From the NCBI GenBank assembly GCA_963677015.1, contig OY781533.1:496001-560000 (forward strand): DNA of 64,000 nucleotides, read 5' to 3'. Shown here piece after piece: positions 43,189 to 52,376 of the stretch. Origin of the DNA: G963556115 sp963677015 (GTDB lineage Bacteria; Planctomycetota; SZUA-567). A model generated the notes under the pieces. It worked only from the letters and a program-made list of their open reading frames with translations, searched no databases and had not been told where the DNA came from. Numbering within the stretch: position 1 is the first letter of the stretch; every line of letters starts with the position of its first letter. The position numbers and the translations under genes were made by a program.

Positions 43189-46107
43189 ATGGCAAAAAGA
43201 CAGAAAAAGGTTACCTCGAAAAAGAAGAGCAAGGTGACAGTAAATAAACCGCTTACCGCTGAAGATAAAAATGTTCGGCAGATTGAGATAAATCTCAAGA
43301 ATCAACAGTTGAATGCAATACAGGAGATTTCTGTTGTTGGTGCTAATGAACATAATTTGAAGAATGTTTCGATAAATATTCCGCATAACACTCTATGTGT
43401 TGTCACCGGTCTTTCCGGATCCGGTAAATCATCGCTGGCTTTCGATACTATCTTTGTCGAGGGTCAACGACGGTATATGGAATCACTGTCGGCTTATGCC
43501 CGGCAGTTTTTGCAGATGATGCAGAAACCGGATGTCGAGCATATTTCAGGGTTGCCGCCGACAATCGCTATTGAACAGCGCAAGGGGCAATCCAACCCCC
43601 GTTCAACCGTTGCTACAGTTACAGAAATATATGATTATCTGCGGCTGCTCTTTGCCCGAGCCGGAGAGCCGTTCTGTTATCAGTGTGGCAAACCTATTGC
43701 CCGGCAGACTATTCAGCAGATTGTTGATAATATACTGGAGATGGGGGCTGGCAAGCGTTGTATTCTCTACTCGCCAATTGTGCGCGGGCGCAAGGGTGAA
43801 CATCGCAATGAACTGCAGATGCTGGCGCGTGAAGGCTATGTAAGGGCGCGTATTGATGATGAGATGGTAGAAGTTCGCGAGCTTGAGGCAATAAAGGATA
43901 AGAACAAGAAACATAATCTTGATGCGGTTATCGACCGTTTGGCACTTTCTGCCGAGAATAAAGGGCGGGTTACAGAGGCGGTGGAGCAGGCTTTGCTGCT
44001 TAGTGACGGTCTGGTGATCGCCAGTATTGAGGTTGAGAAGGGTAAGTTTGAAGATACACTCTATAGTGAGCGGTATGGTTGTGTAGACTGTAATATTTCC
44101 TATCCGGAGCTTGAACCGAGAATGTTTTCTTTCAATTCTCCATATGGAGCCTGCTCTGAGTGTGACGGTCTGGGAACCAAGATGGAGCTTGATCCGGAGC
44201 TTATTGTTCCGGATGACAGTAAATCCATAAATGACGGCGCGGTTCAGGCCTGGCGTACCGGCGGGAGGCGCATGAGTATACATTATCATTACCTTCTGGA
44301 AGAGTATAGCTATAAATACCGGGTCGATCTGGATACGCCGTTCTGTGATCTGACCCAGCGTCAGAGGAATATTCTTATCAACGGTGATCCGGCCAATGGC
44401 TGGGAAGGGGTGATCCCGAATCTTGACCGGAGATTTCATAATACCGACAGCGAGTATGTAAAGAATAAGATTCATGAGTATATGTCGGTACTGCCATGTC
44501 CGGCATGTAATGGGGCGCGTCTGCGTAAAGAATCGTTATCGGTGAAGATTGCCGGTAAAAGTATTTATGACATTGCCTGTATGACGGTGGTTGAGGCCGG
44601 ACATTTTATGGAAGGGCTTGAGCTTGGACGCGAAGCCGGCAAGATTGCGGCACCGATTCGCAAGGAGGTGATAAAGCGGTTGCAGTTTATGTCCGATGTC
44701 GGTCTGGATTACCTGACGTTAAATCGTATCGCGGGTACTCTCTCCGGCGGTGAGGCTCAGCGTATACGTCTGGCGAGTCAGGTCGGACAAGGACTGGTAG
44801 GTGTCTGTTATGTGCTGGATGAACCGACAATCGGTCTGCATCAGCGTGATAATGATCGTCTTCTGGCTACACTCCAGAAAATGCGGGATATCGGCAATAC
44901 TGTAATTGTTGTTGAACATGATGAGGATGTTATCAGAGCTGCGGATTATCTTATCGATGTCGGTCCTGGAGCCGGGGTTAATGGCGGTACGATAACCGCA
45001 TGTGGTACGGTAGAGGAAGTGAAGAATAATCCTGCGAGTGAGACCGGGCGGTACCTCAGCGGCAAGGAGTCCATTCCGGTTCCGCAGCAGCGGCGTAAAG
45101 CTGATGTGAAAAAGAACTGTATAAAGCTCAGTGGCGCCAGCTCAAATAATCTGCAGAATGTTGAAGCTGTTTTCCCACTTGGAACTTTTGTCTGTGTGAC
45201 CGGTGTCTCAGGTTCCGGCAAGAGTACTCTGATAAATCATACCTTTACCAAGGCTATGAAACGTGAACTTTATGGCAGCAAGGAGAAGCCGGGGCATTAT
45301 AAGAAGCTGACGGGTGTTGATAAGATTGATAAAATTATTAATATTGACCAGTCTCCAATTGGAAAAACACCGCGTTCCAATCCTGCGACTTATACCAATG
45401 TCTTTGGTGAGATCAGAAAGCTCTTCTCGCTGACTGCGGAAGCAAAGATTCGCGGTTATCAGCCGGGACGGTTTTCATTCAATGTCAAGGGCGGTCGCTG
45501 CGAGCACTGTCAGGGAGCCGGGGTGATGAAGATTGAGATGCATTTTCTGCCGGATGTGTTTGTTGAATGTGAGCACTGTCAGGGGAAACGTTATAATCGT
45601 GAGACTCTGGAAATACGCTATAAAGGCAAGAATATCTATGAAGTTCTCAATATGACCATTGCGGAGGCGTATGAATTTTTTGAACCGGTACCGAGTATTC
45701 GTAATACTTTGCAGACTCTGATGGATGTTGGTCTGGATTATGTCGCTCTGGGGCAGAGCAGTACTACACTCTCAGGCGGTGAGGCTCAGCGTATGAAGCT
45801 TTCTTCGGAACTTGCCAAACGTGCAACCGGTAAGACGCTGTATATCCTCGATGAGCCTACTACCGGTCTGCATTTTTCCGATATCAAAAAGCTTATTGCG
45901 GTGCTCAACCGCCTGGTTGATCTGGGTAACACGGTTGTGGTTATCGAGCATAATCTGGATGTAATAAAATCGGCTGACTGGCTGATTGATATCGGGCCTG
46001 AGGGCGGTGATAAAGGAGGAACTATAATTGCCTGCGGTACTCCTGAGCAACTGGCGGCAGAAAAGCGCAGTTATACGGGTAAATATCTGCAGTCGTACCT
46101 GAGTTAA
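43189..46107 (+). CDS. uvrA: Excinuclease ABC subunit A
   Basis: Damage-recognition ATPase of nucleotide excision repair. 972 residues with two ABC units: first Walker A GLSGSGKSS near residue 74, first zinc module (CYQCGK near 164, CVDCNISYPELEPRMFSFNSP near 298), signature TLSGGEAQRIRLASQ near 520, second Walker A GVSGSGKST near 675, second zinc finger (CEHCQGAGVM...CEHCQGKRY near 767-800) and second signature TLSGGEAQRMKLSSEL near 860. The N-terminus has an extra ~35 residues rich in Lys (KRQKKVTSKKKSK) not typical of UvrA. AGGA lies 10 bases before the ATG. Confidence 0.97.
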   Translation: MAKRQKKVTSKKKSKVTVNKPLTAEDKNVRQIEINLKNQQLNAIQEISVVGANEHNLKNVSINIPHNTLCVVTGLSGSGKSSLAFDTIFVEGQRRYMESLSAYARQFLQMMQKPDVEHISGLPPTIAIEQRKGQSNPRSTVATVTEIYDYLRLLFARAGEPFCYQCGKPIARQTIQQIVDNILEMGAGKRCILYSPIVRGRKGEHRNELQMLAREGYVRARIDDEMVEVRELEAIKDKNKKHNLDAVIDRLALSAENKGRVTEAVEQALLLSDGLVIASIEVEKGKFEDTLYSERYGCVDCNISYPELEPRMFSFNSPYGACSECDGLGTKMELDPELIVPDDSKSINDGAVQAWRTGGRRMSIHYHYLLEEYSYKYRVDLDTPFCDLTQRQRNILINGDPANGWEGVIPNLDRRFHNTDSEYVKNKIHEYMSVLPCPACNGARLRKESLSVKIAGKSIYDIACMTVVEAGHFMEGLELGREAGKIAAPIRKEVIKRLQFMSDVGLDYLTLNRIAGTLSGGEAQRIRLASQVGQGLVGVCYVLDEPTIGLHQRDNDRLLATLQKMRDIGNTVIVVEHDEDVIRAADYLIDVGPGAGVNGGTITACGTVEEVKNNPASETGRYLSGKESIPVPQQRRKADVKKNCIKLSGASSNNLQNVEAVFPLGTFVCVTGVSGSGKSTLINHTFTKAMKRELYGSKEKPGHYKKLTGVDKIDKIINIDQSPIGKTPRSNPATYTNVFGEIRKLFSLTAEAKIRGYQPGRFSFNVKGGRCEHCQGAGVMKIEMHFLPDVFVECEHCQGKRYNRETLEIRYKGKNIYEVLNMTIAEAYEFFEPVPSIRNTLQTLMDVGLDYVALGQSSTTLSGGEAQRMKLSSELAKRATGKTLYILDEPTTGLHFSDIKKLIAVLNRLVDLGNTVVVIEHNLDVIKSADWLIDIGPEGGDKGGTIIACGTPEQLAAEKRSYTGKYLQSYLS

Positions 46108-46192
46108 GCATTCTTTAATTCCGGGCTTACTATTTGTCGCATTACTGCGGCGTTAACAGTAATAAATATCAATCTTTATTGAATTATTGTGT

Positions 46193-46221
46193 TTGACTTT
46201 TTTTGTAGATACGGATAATAT
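46193..46221 (+). promoter_or_regulatory. Promoter of the mini-lipoprotein gene
   Basis: TTGACT (46193-46198) followed by a T-tract, 17-base spacer, TAATAT (46216-46221). About 70 bases before the start codon. Confidence 0.55.
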
Positions 46222-46294
46222 ATACTCAATGCAGTTTTAAAGCTTATTTGTTGGCTTTTACTTATTTTGGGGAATATTATTTAAGGAGATAGAT

Positions 46295-46471
46295 ATGAAG
46301 AAAGTTCTTCTCGGTCTTGTATTGGCTGGTGCGGCTGTTTTGGGTGGTTGTTCTGCGTGTGGTCCTTGTGTTACTGAAGAGCCTTGCAACAAATGTATTC
46401 TTGACTCTCAGCAGATCTGCAGTGAGTGTGATGATTACATGCTTCCAATCCCTAATGTTACCGAGCTCTAA
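46295..46471 (+). CDS. Cysteine-rich mini-lipoprotein, 58 residues
   Basis: A small gene with its own promoter, an AAGGAG site 7-8 bases before the ATG, and its own terminator. The product starts MKKVLLGLVLAGAAVLGGC, a lipoprotein signal peptide with the lipobox L16-G-G-C19. The mature part is only 40 residues and contains six more cysteines in three CxxC pairs (C22/C25, C31/C34, C42/C45), with many Asp and Glu. It would be lipid-anchored in the envelope and could bind zinc, copper or an Fe-S cluster, or act in thiol chemistry. I do not recognise a family. Confidence 0.82.
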   Translation: MKKVLLGLVLAGAAVLGGCSACGPCVTEEPCNKCILDSQQICSECDDYMLPIPNVTEL

Positions 46472-46499
46472 TAACTACCGGGTTTGATAAAGTTGTATT

Positions 46500-46535
46500 G
46501 CCTTCCTTTGCACTCTCGCAAGGAGGGCATTTTTA
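46500..46535 (+). terminator. Terminator after the mini-lipoprotein
   Basis: About 11-bp stem with one bulge (GCCTTCC-TTGC / GCAAGGAGGGC) followed by ATTTTTATT. Confidence 0.65.
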
Positions 46536-46559
46536 TTCTGATGAAGACAGGGGGGCATA

Positions 46560-47174
46560 ATGGCACAGGCAAAGGAAATCAGAAGAGAAGCGGTCGCTGA
46601 AGGAAGATTTCTCAAGTATGAGCGGATTATCTGGCAGGATAAGAATGGGGATGAGAAGGTCTGGGAGACACTGGAACGGCGTCATGACGGCTCGGAAGCA
46701 GTAATGATTATTCCTTGGATCGCTGCTACCGGTGATCTGGTTCTGATCCGGCAGTTCAGACCGCCTGCCAAGGGGTATATTTATGAATTTCCAGCCGGTC
46801 TTATTGATGCGGGAGAAACTCCGCCTGAGGCTGCTTTACGTGAACTCAGAGAAGAAACCGGGTATACCGGAGAGGTGATTTCTGTTGTGGATCCAACCTT
46901 CAATACTCCGGGAATGTCTGGTGAAACCGTGTATTGTGTCTTTATGGAGCTCCCTGAGGGGCAGAACCCGCAGCTGGATCTGCAGGACAGTGAAGACATA
47001 GAGGTCGTGCTGGTTGCCAGAAGCGGGATTGAGGATTTTGTCTGTAGAGAGCTGGAAGCAGGGAGCAAATTTGATACCAAGGCCTTTATGTATTTAACCG
47101 GTATAATTACTGAGGAAAAGCTAAAATCGTCCGGAGCCGGGGTGGTTAAAAATTTACCCTGGGTTAAATCTTGA
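46560..47174 (+). CDS. Nudix hydrolase, ADP-ribose pyrophosphatase type
   Basis: Hydrolyses a nucleoside diphosphate linked to another group, probably ADP-ribose. The full Nudix box (Gx5Ex7REUxEExGU) is present at about residues 79-101: GLIDAGE, TPPEAAL, RELREETGY. The N-terminal strand layout (RRHDGSEAVMIIPWIAATGDLVLIRQFRPPAKGYIYEFPAG) is that of NudF-like ADP-ribose pyrophosphatases. 204 residues. It starts 89 bases after the lipoprotein stop, beyond a terminator. The ribosome site is GGGGGGC-like and close to the ATG. Confidence 0.88.
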   Translation: MAQAKEIRREAVAEGRFLKYERIIWQDKNGDEKVWETLERRHDGSEAVMIIPWIAATGDLVLIRQFRPPAKGYIYEFPAGLIDAGETPPEAALRELREETGYTGEVISVVDPTFNTPGMSGETVYCVFMELPEGQNPQLDLQDSEDIEVVLVARSGIEDFVCRELEAGSKFDTKAFMYLTGIITEEKLKSSGAGVVKNLPWVKS

Positions 47175-47268
47175 TTAGAATGCTGTTTTGATGGTTTTGG
47201 CATATTGTTAAAATTGCCGTGGTGGCAATAAAATAACAGTTTAACGTGGAAAAAGTAGGGTTAATCTG

Positions 47269-47297
47269 TTGACTTGCCGGCGGTTGATGGTTATAAT
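47269..47297 (+). promoter_or_regulatory. Strong fusA promoter
   Basis: TTGACT (47269-47274), exactly 17 bases, perfect TATAAT (47292-47297). The best sigma-70-like promoter in the window, about 130 bases before fusA. Confidence 0.75.
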
Positions 47298-47323
47298 TCC
47301 TCAAAATACTGGTATATAGTACT

Positions 47324-47355
47324 GGCATCGTGCTAACGCACTGATGCCGATTTTG
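47324..47355 (+). promoter_or_regulatory. Hairpin in the fusA leader
   Basis: Stem GGCATC-GTGC / GCAC-GATGCC with a TAAC loop and one bulged T, followed by GATTTTGTT. It lies about 20 bases after the expected transcription start, so it could be an attenuator or an mRNA-stabilising 5' end. Confidence 0.5.
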
Positions 47356-47433
47356 TTAATATCTTTGTATAAATAAGTTAGAGTATTTTTTCACATATAG
47401 ATAGTTATTACTTTTTTTACTAAGGAGTTACAA

Positions 47434-49521
47434 ATGGCAAGAAGCCACCCACTGGATAAAATGCGCAATATTGGTATTATGGCCCATATTGATGCGGGTA
47501 AAACCACAACAACCGAACGTATTCTGTATTATACCGGTAAGTCTCACAAAATCGGTGAGGTGCATGACGGTGCTGCAACCATGGACTGGATGGAGCAGGA
47601 GCAGGAGCGTGGTATTACTATTACTTCTGCTGCGACTACTTGTGAATGGCGTGCTCATCAGATCAACATTATCGATACTCCGGGGCACGTTGACTTTACA
47701 GTTGAGGTAGAGCGTTCACTGCGTATTCTTGATGGTGCGATCGGTCTTTTCTGTGCAGTTGGTGGTGTTGAGCCACAGTCTGAGACTGTTTGGCGTCAGG
47801 CAGAGAAGTATGATGTACCAAGAATCGGTTTTATCAATAAAATGGACCGTCTGGGTGCAGATTTTTACCGCGTTGTTGAGGCTATTGAACGTGAACTTGG
47901 TGCCAATGCGGTTCCATTTGTGCTGCCAATCGGTGCTGAAAGCGGTTTTAAAGGTATTATAGATCTTATCTCTAACCACGCTATTATGTATGATAATGAC
48001 GATGGAATGAAGTACGAAACAACAGACATCCCTGAAGAATTCAAGGAAGAAGCTGAAAAATGGCGCAGAAACCTGATTGAGAAAGTTTCAGAATGTGATG
48101 AAGCTTTACTTGAAAAATTCTGTTCAGATGAAGAGATCCTTCCTGAAGAGATTCATGCTGCCGCCCGTACTGCTACTTTCAATCACTTGATCTGTCCTGT
48201 CTTCTGCGGCAGTGCCTTTAAGAATAAGGGTGTGCAGAGACTTCTGGATGCGGTTATTCAGTATCTGCCAAGTCCGATAGATCTGCCTCCTGTATCCGGT
48301 AAAAGCATGGACGGTGATACAGAAGAAACACGTGTACCTAAGGACAGTGGCCGTATGTCTGCGCTGGCATTTAAAATCATGGCTGATAAGCATATTGGTA
48401 AGCTGTGTTTTGTACGTGTATACTCTGGTACATTGAGTGCCGGTAGTTATGTATATAATTCAACTCAGGATAAGAGACAGCGAGTCGGTCGTATTGTAAA
48501 GATGCATGCAAACAGACAGGAGCAGGTTGATCATCTTTATTCTGGTGAAATCGGTGGTGTTGTTGGTCTTTCCGATACAATTACCGGTGATACTCTCTGT
48601 GATGAAGAGAATCCACTGATTCTTGAAGCTATTGAGTTCCCAGCACCGGTTCTGTCTATTGCTGTTACTCCACAGGAAAGAGCTGACCGTGATAAACTGG
48701 GTAAAGCTCTGTCTAAACTGGCAGAAGAGGATCCAACCTTCGTTGTCAGCAGCGACCCTGAGACAGATGATACTATTATCGCCGGTATGGGTGAGCTTCA
48801 CCTTGAAATTATTGTTGACCGTATGCGTCGTGAGTTCAATGTTAATGTTGAAGTTGGCGCGCCACAGGTTGCCTACCGTGAAACTGCTACCGCAACTGTT
48901 GAGCATAGAATGCGTTATGCAAAGCAGTCTGGTGGTCGTGGTCAGTTTGCTGAAGGTGTTATCATACTTGAGCCGCTCGAACCGGGTTCAGGTTTCGAAT
49001 TTAAGAATGAGATTGTTGGTGGTGCTATTCCTAAGGAATACATCCCTGCTTTTGAAAAGGGTATTATTGAAGCTATGCAGCAGGGTGCCTGGGCCGGATA
49101 TCCGGTTGTTGATGTTCGTGTGCGCCTGGTTGATGGTAAATACCATGATGTTGACTCAAGTGAACAGGCATTTAAAATCTGTGGCAGCATGGCATTCAAG
49201 GAAGCTATGATGAAAGCCAACCCACAGCTGCTTGAGCCTATGATGAGTGTTGCAGTAACTACACCTGAAGAATTTGCCGGAACAATTACCGGTAATATCT
49301 GTTCTAAGCGTGGCCGTGTTAGTGGTATGGATGTTCAGGGTAACGCTCAGGTTATCAAGGGCTTTGTGCCGCTTGCAAATATGTTCGGTTACGCGACTGA
49401 TCTGCGAAATGCTTCATCTGGCCGTGCTTCATTCACTATGCAGTTTGAGCATTATGAAGCGGTTCCATTCAGTATTGCTGAAGAGGTTATCGAAGCCAAG
49501 AAGAAACGTCAGGGTAAATAG
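47434..49521 (+). CDS. fusA: Translation elongation factor G
   Basis: GTPase that moves tRNAs and mRNA after peptide-bond formation. 695 residues, normal length. G motifs: AHIDAGKTTTTERIL at about 17-31, the switch I segment DWMEQEQERGITITSA, DTPGHVDF near 82-89, NKMDRLGADF near 136. Domain IV has GGRGQFAEGVIILEP and the C-terminal tail ends FSIAEEVIEAKKKRQGK. The codon usage looks more biased than in neighbours, as expected for a highly expressed gene. It is not in a str operon here: rpsL, rpsG and tuf are absent. AAGGAG precedes the ATG. Confidence 0.97.
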   Translation: MARSHPLDKMRNIGIMAHIDAGKTTTTERILYYTGKSHKIGEVHDGAATMDWMEQEQERGITITSAATTCEWRAHQINIIDTPGHVDFTVEVERSLRILDGAIGLFCAVGGVEPQSETVWRQAEKYDVPRIGFINKMDRLGADFYRVVEAIERELGANAVPFVLPIGAESGFKGIIDLISNHAIMYDNDDGMKYETTDIPEEFKEEAEKWRRNLIEKVSECDEALLEKFCSDEEILPEEIHAAARTATFNHLICPVFCGSAFKNKGVQRLLDAVIQYLPSPIDLPPVSGKSMDGDTEETRVPKDSGRMSALAFKIMADKHIGKLCFVRVYSGTLSAGSYVYNSTQDKRQRVGRIVKMHANRQEQVDHLYSGEIGGVVGLSDTITGDTLCDEENPLILEAIEFPAPVLSIAVTPQERADRDKLGKALSKLAEEDPTFVVSSDPETDDTIIAGMGELHLEIIVDRMRREFNVNVEVGAPQVAYRETATATVEHRMRYAKQSGGRGQFAEGVIILEPLEPGSGFEFKNEIVGGAIPKEYIPAFEKGIIEAMQQGAWAGYPVVDVRVRLVDGKYHDVDSSEQAFKICGSMAFKEAMMKANPQLLEPMMSVAVTTPEEFAGTITGNICSKRGRVSGMDVQGNAQVIKGFVPLANMFGYATDLRNASSGRASFTMQFEHYEAVPFSIAEEVIEAKKKRQGK

Positions 49522-49553
49522 AGCGCCAACGGTTTATTCTGTTTAAAAAAATT

Positions 49554-49594
49554 GACCCGGTAAAGTTCTGAATGAGCTTTACCGGGTCTTTTTT
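49554..49594 (+). terminator. Terminator of fusA
   Basis: Perfect 12-bp stem GACCCGGTAAAG/CTTTACCGGGTC, 11-base loop, then TTTTTT. Confidence 0.9.
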
Positions 49595-49665
49595 GGGTAC
49601 TTCCTTGCTGTTTAGGGTAAAATCAACAGTATTTTACAGAGTAATTAATTGAGAGCTTTTAGCGG

Positions 49666-50877
49666 TTATTTTCTTTCATTCAGCAAGTAGTCGCTGAATA
49701 TCAGAATGAAAATAACGATAAAGCATCCGGGAATAATGTAGAATGGTGTGCTCAGATTTCCACTGATGTTTGCTGTGTAGCCCAGCAGCCAGGTGAAGAA
49801 GCCGCATCCCGGTATTCCGGCACATGAGAGTAGAATATACATCATAGTTGAGTCTTTGTCAGGTAGACGATCTACCGCGTAGGTCTGGATACTTGGCCAG
49901 AATGGGGCAGAGGCAATGCCTGAAAGCAGTAGAAGTATAAAAAACAGTATGAGACTGTCTACTGCCTGAAAAAGCAGAGTGGTAATTATCCCGAGTATTG
50001 CGGCATAAAGAATTAATTGGCGGAGGTGGTGCTGTTTGAAGAGATAACCGCCCCCCATTCGTCCGATTATCATCCCAGCAGCGAAAATACCTGTTCCTGT
50101 ACCGCCAACCCAAGCTGCTGCAGTGAATGTAAGCTGAATATAACTGGCGCTCCAGAAGGTAAGGCAGTATTCACCACCGCCGGCTACGAACATGGCACCG
50201 AAGAATACCCAGAAGCGTCTGCAGCGAATTATTGCTATAATCTGTGAGCTGATGTGTTTCCAATGTTGTGGTTCCGGATGTTCCGGATACTTGCTGCCGG
50301 TTTTCTGCGGTAGAAGCAGAATAAGTGCGGGAATAATGGTAATTACACCGCAGGCAAGTATTAGAAAGCGCCAGCTTACACCGCTACTCAGGAGAATGCC
50401 GGATATAATTACGGTACATAAAACTCCTATAGACCAGAATGAGTGCGTAACATTTACATATCTTCCGGCTTCCTGCTGGTGCAGATCGTTTACAAAAGGG
50501 GTGATCAGGGCTTCGATTACTCCTTCTCCAAGACCTGCGATGCCTATGGCTACAAAGACGAAACTGTAGGCAGGGGCGTATGAGCAGATGAGCATGCCGA
50601 TACCAACCAGTATGGCTGCTATGCCAAGAGTTCGCCTTTTGCCGTATTTACCGGCAATGAAGCCGGAAAGAATCATGGTCAGCAGTATGCCCGCAGACCG
50701 TGAAAGCTCAAGAGCTCCGCCAGCGGCAAAACCTCCACTTTCAAGATCAAACCCGAGTTCTCGTGCTAGTGATACAAGTGCGACCGGGATAACCACTGAG
50801 ACCGAAGCGTATGAAAATAACGCTGAAAATGCAGCGTAATCGTATCTTCCAAAGATCATTTTACGTGAATTTGACAT
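49666..50877 (-). CDS. Major facilitator superfamily transporter
   Basis: A 403-residue inner-membrane transporter with about 12 predicted spans. The loop 2-3 motif GKYGKRRTLGIAAILVGIGM is the MFS motif A (GxxxDRxGRR type, here with Lys). Between halves lies a short cytoplasmic loop (KTGSKYPEHPEPQHWKHI, about 195-215). The substrate is unknown; the divergent AraC-type regulator suggests a sugar or other small carbon source. AGGAGAAGG precedes the ATG. Confidence 0.88.
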   Translation of the reverse strand: MSNSRKMIFGRYDYAAFSALFSYASVSVVIPVALVSLARELGFDLESGGFAAGGALELSRSAGILLTMILSGFIAGKYGKRRTLGIAAILVGIGMLICSYAPAYSFVFVAIGIAGLGEGVIEALITPFVNDLHQQEAGRYVNVTHSFWSIGVLCTVIISGILLSSGVSWRFLILACGVITIIPALILLLPQKTGSKYPEHPEPQHWKHISSQIIAIIRCRRFWVFFGAMFVAGGGEYCLTFWSASYIQLTFTAAAWVGGTGTGIFAAGMIIGRMGGGYLFKQHHLRQLILYAAILGIITTLLFQAVDSLILFFILLLLSGIASAPFWPSIQTYAVDRLPDKDSTMMYILLSCAGIPGCGFFTWLLGYTANISGNLSTPFYIIPGCFIVIFILIFSDYLLNERK

Positions 50878-50919
50878 TCCTTCTCCTGTTGAGCTTAAAT
50901 TTTCCGCGGAAGAAATTTA

Positions 50920-50941
50920 GATTATATATTGATTATATATT
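50920..50941. repeat. Tandem 11-bp direct repeat in the MFS/AraC divergent region
   Basis: GATTATATATT occurs twice head to tail. On the minus strand each copy contains TATAAT, so they may be alternative -10 elements of the transporter gene or an operator. Confidence 0.5.
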
Positions 50942-51022
50942 AGGTTGTTGCTACAAATAGTATATACTTTACCGGTGTAAATAAGTATAATGGTAATATA
51001 CTCTATTGACGGATAAAAAACC

Positions 51023-51904
51023 ATGGCTGATAGTATCAAAAACATATCCCCGAATATCATACTTCCTGAAGGCTCTTCAGAGCATTTATTGAGGCTGGAT
51101 ATACCTGCGGCCGATATTCTAAACCGCAGTGGAATTATGCATGCCGGTATTTCACGGGTAAAATGTGGTTATAAGGCGTCACGATATAATGTATGCAAGC
51201 ATTTTGCTGTATTTGTGGTTGCCGGGAAACTGCAGTATTTAGATAGCTATGACCGTCTTTGTTTGGCGGAAGCGGGGCAGCGGGTACTGATGCCGATATC
51301 GTATCAGCAGCATTACTGGGCGGATGAAAATCTGGAGTTCTGCTGGCTGCATCTGCATTCGGTAGGAGTGTGGAAAAAGCTGGATACAGCCGTTATAAAT
51401 GGTAAGGAGAGTAGATGGTGGCGTGAGCTGTATGCGGCGATGCAGGGATATTATAATGAAGGCTGTTCTGGATATACCGATTCTTCTGAGGTCGCAGGGC
51501 TTTATGCAGGTCTTATTTGCAAGTATCTGGAGCGTGAGATAGTCGGAGCTGAGGTTGAAATTAAGACCAGAGATCAGGAATTGGAGCTGGAGCTCATGTT
51601 AAGCCGGGTATCGGCTGAACTCGCACGTCGCTGGACAGTAGCAGAGCTGGCTGAGCTGATATATGTCTCACCGGCGCAGTTGCACCGTATGGTAAAGAGT
51701 GTTTACCGGGCATCTCCGATGCAGCTGGTGCGGGAGTTGCGGCTTGACAAGGCGCGGGAACTGCTCTGCAATACGGAACAGTCTCTTGAAAGTATTGCTG
51801 TTGAGATTGGATATGAGAATGCTTTTTCACTGTCTAAAGCTTTCAAAAAACATTTCAATGTTACTCCTGCTGATTTGAGGCGTTGCAGTGGCTTGGATTA
51901 TTAA
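51023..51904 (+). CDS. AraC-family transcriptional regulator
   Basis: 293 residues. The N-terminal half (to about 165) looks like a cupin-type ligand-binding domain (GHxxxR-like pattern replaced by YKASRYNVCKHFAVFVVAGKLQY). The C-terminal ~100 residues form the two-helix-turn-helix AraC domain: WTVAELAELIYVSPAQLHRMVKSVYRASPMQLVRELRLDKARELL and then SIAVEIGYENAFSLSKAFKKHFNVTPADLRR (about residues 195-290). It is transcribed away from the MFS gene with 145 bases between, and probably controls it. No clear ribosome site. Confidence 0.9.
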   Translation: MADSIKNISPNIILPEGSSEHLLRLDIPAADILNRSGIMHAGISRVKCGYKASRYNVCKHFAVFVVAGKLQYLDSYDRLCLAEAGQRVLMPISYQQHYWADENLEFCWLHLHSVGVWKKLDTAVINGKESRWWRELYAAMQGYYNEGCSGYTDSSEVAGLYAGLICKYLEREIVGAEVEIKTRDQELELELMLSRVSAELARRWTVAELAELIYVSPAQLHRMVKSVYRASPMQLVRELRLDKARELLCNTEQSLESIAVEIGYENAFSLSKAFKKHFNVTPADLRRCSGLDY

Positions 51905-51977
51905 CTGCATAAGAAGTTGAATATCTGATTGTTAGTTTTTGTTAACTGAGGTGTGCGTTGTGAATGTAATATAGCTT

Positions 51978-52376
51978 ATGGCGCTGGGGTATTGTCAGAT
52001 AAAATGGTATCAGTGGTTTACATATTGTATTTTTAACAAGTATGCTGATTTTAAGGGTAGAGCCAGAAGAGCAGAATACTGGAGTTTCACATTAATACAT
52101 ACTATTATTAATGTTTCATTGTCTTTCTTAATCGCTTTAAGTGGCGATCTTGCATCTACTGTATTTTGTATTATGCTATTGCTATTCGGTCTAGTAACTT
52201 TTATGCCGGGGTTGGCGGTTGGCACCCGCCGGCTGCATGATATAGGGTTGTCTGGATTATGGCTTCTGCTTGACTGGCTGCCGCTTCTACATCTTGTGCT
52301 TTTTGTTTTTCTGGTGAAGGACAGTGTACAGGAAGATAATCGTTTTGGTCCCAGCCCTAAGTATGGAATTGAGTAG
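51978..52376 (+). CDS. DUF805 membrane protein, copy 1
   Basis: 132-residue small membrane protein of the DUF805 family. The family motif is present: YADFKGRARRAEYW at the start and TRRLHDIGLSGLW in the middle, followed by two hydrophobic spans and the tail RFGPSPKYG. Three to four membrane spans are expected. Function is unknown; homologues are common in many bacteria. The ATG at 51978 has no ribosome site, so the true start may be a little different. It is a paralogue of the gene 518 bases downstream. Confidence 0.85.
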   Translation: MALGYCQIKWYQWFTYCIFNKYADFKGRARRAEYWSFTLIHTIINVSLSFLIALSGDLASTVFCIMLLLFGLVTFMPGLAVGTRRLHDIGLSGLWLLLDWLPLLHLVLFVFLVKDSVQEDNRFGPSPKYGIE

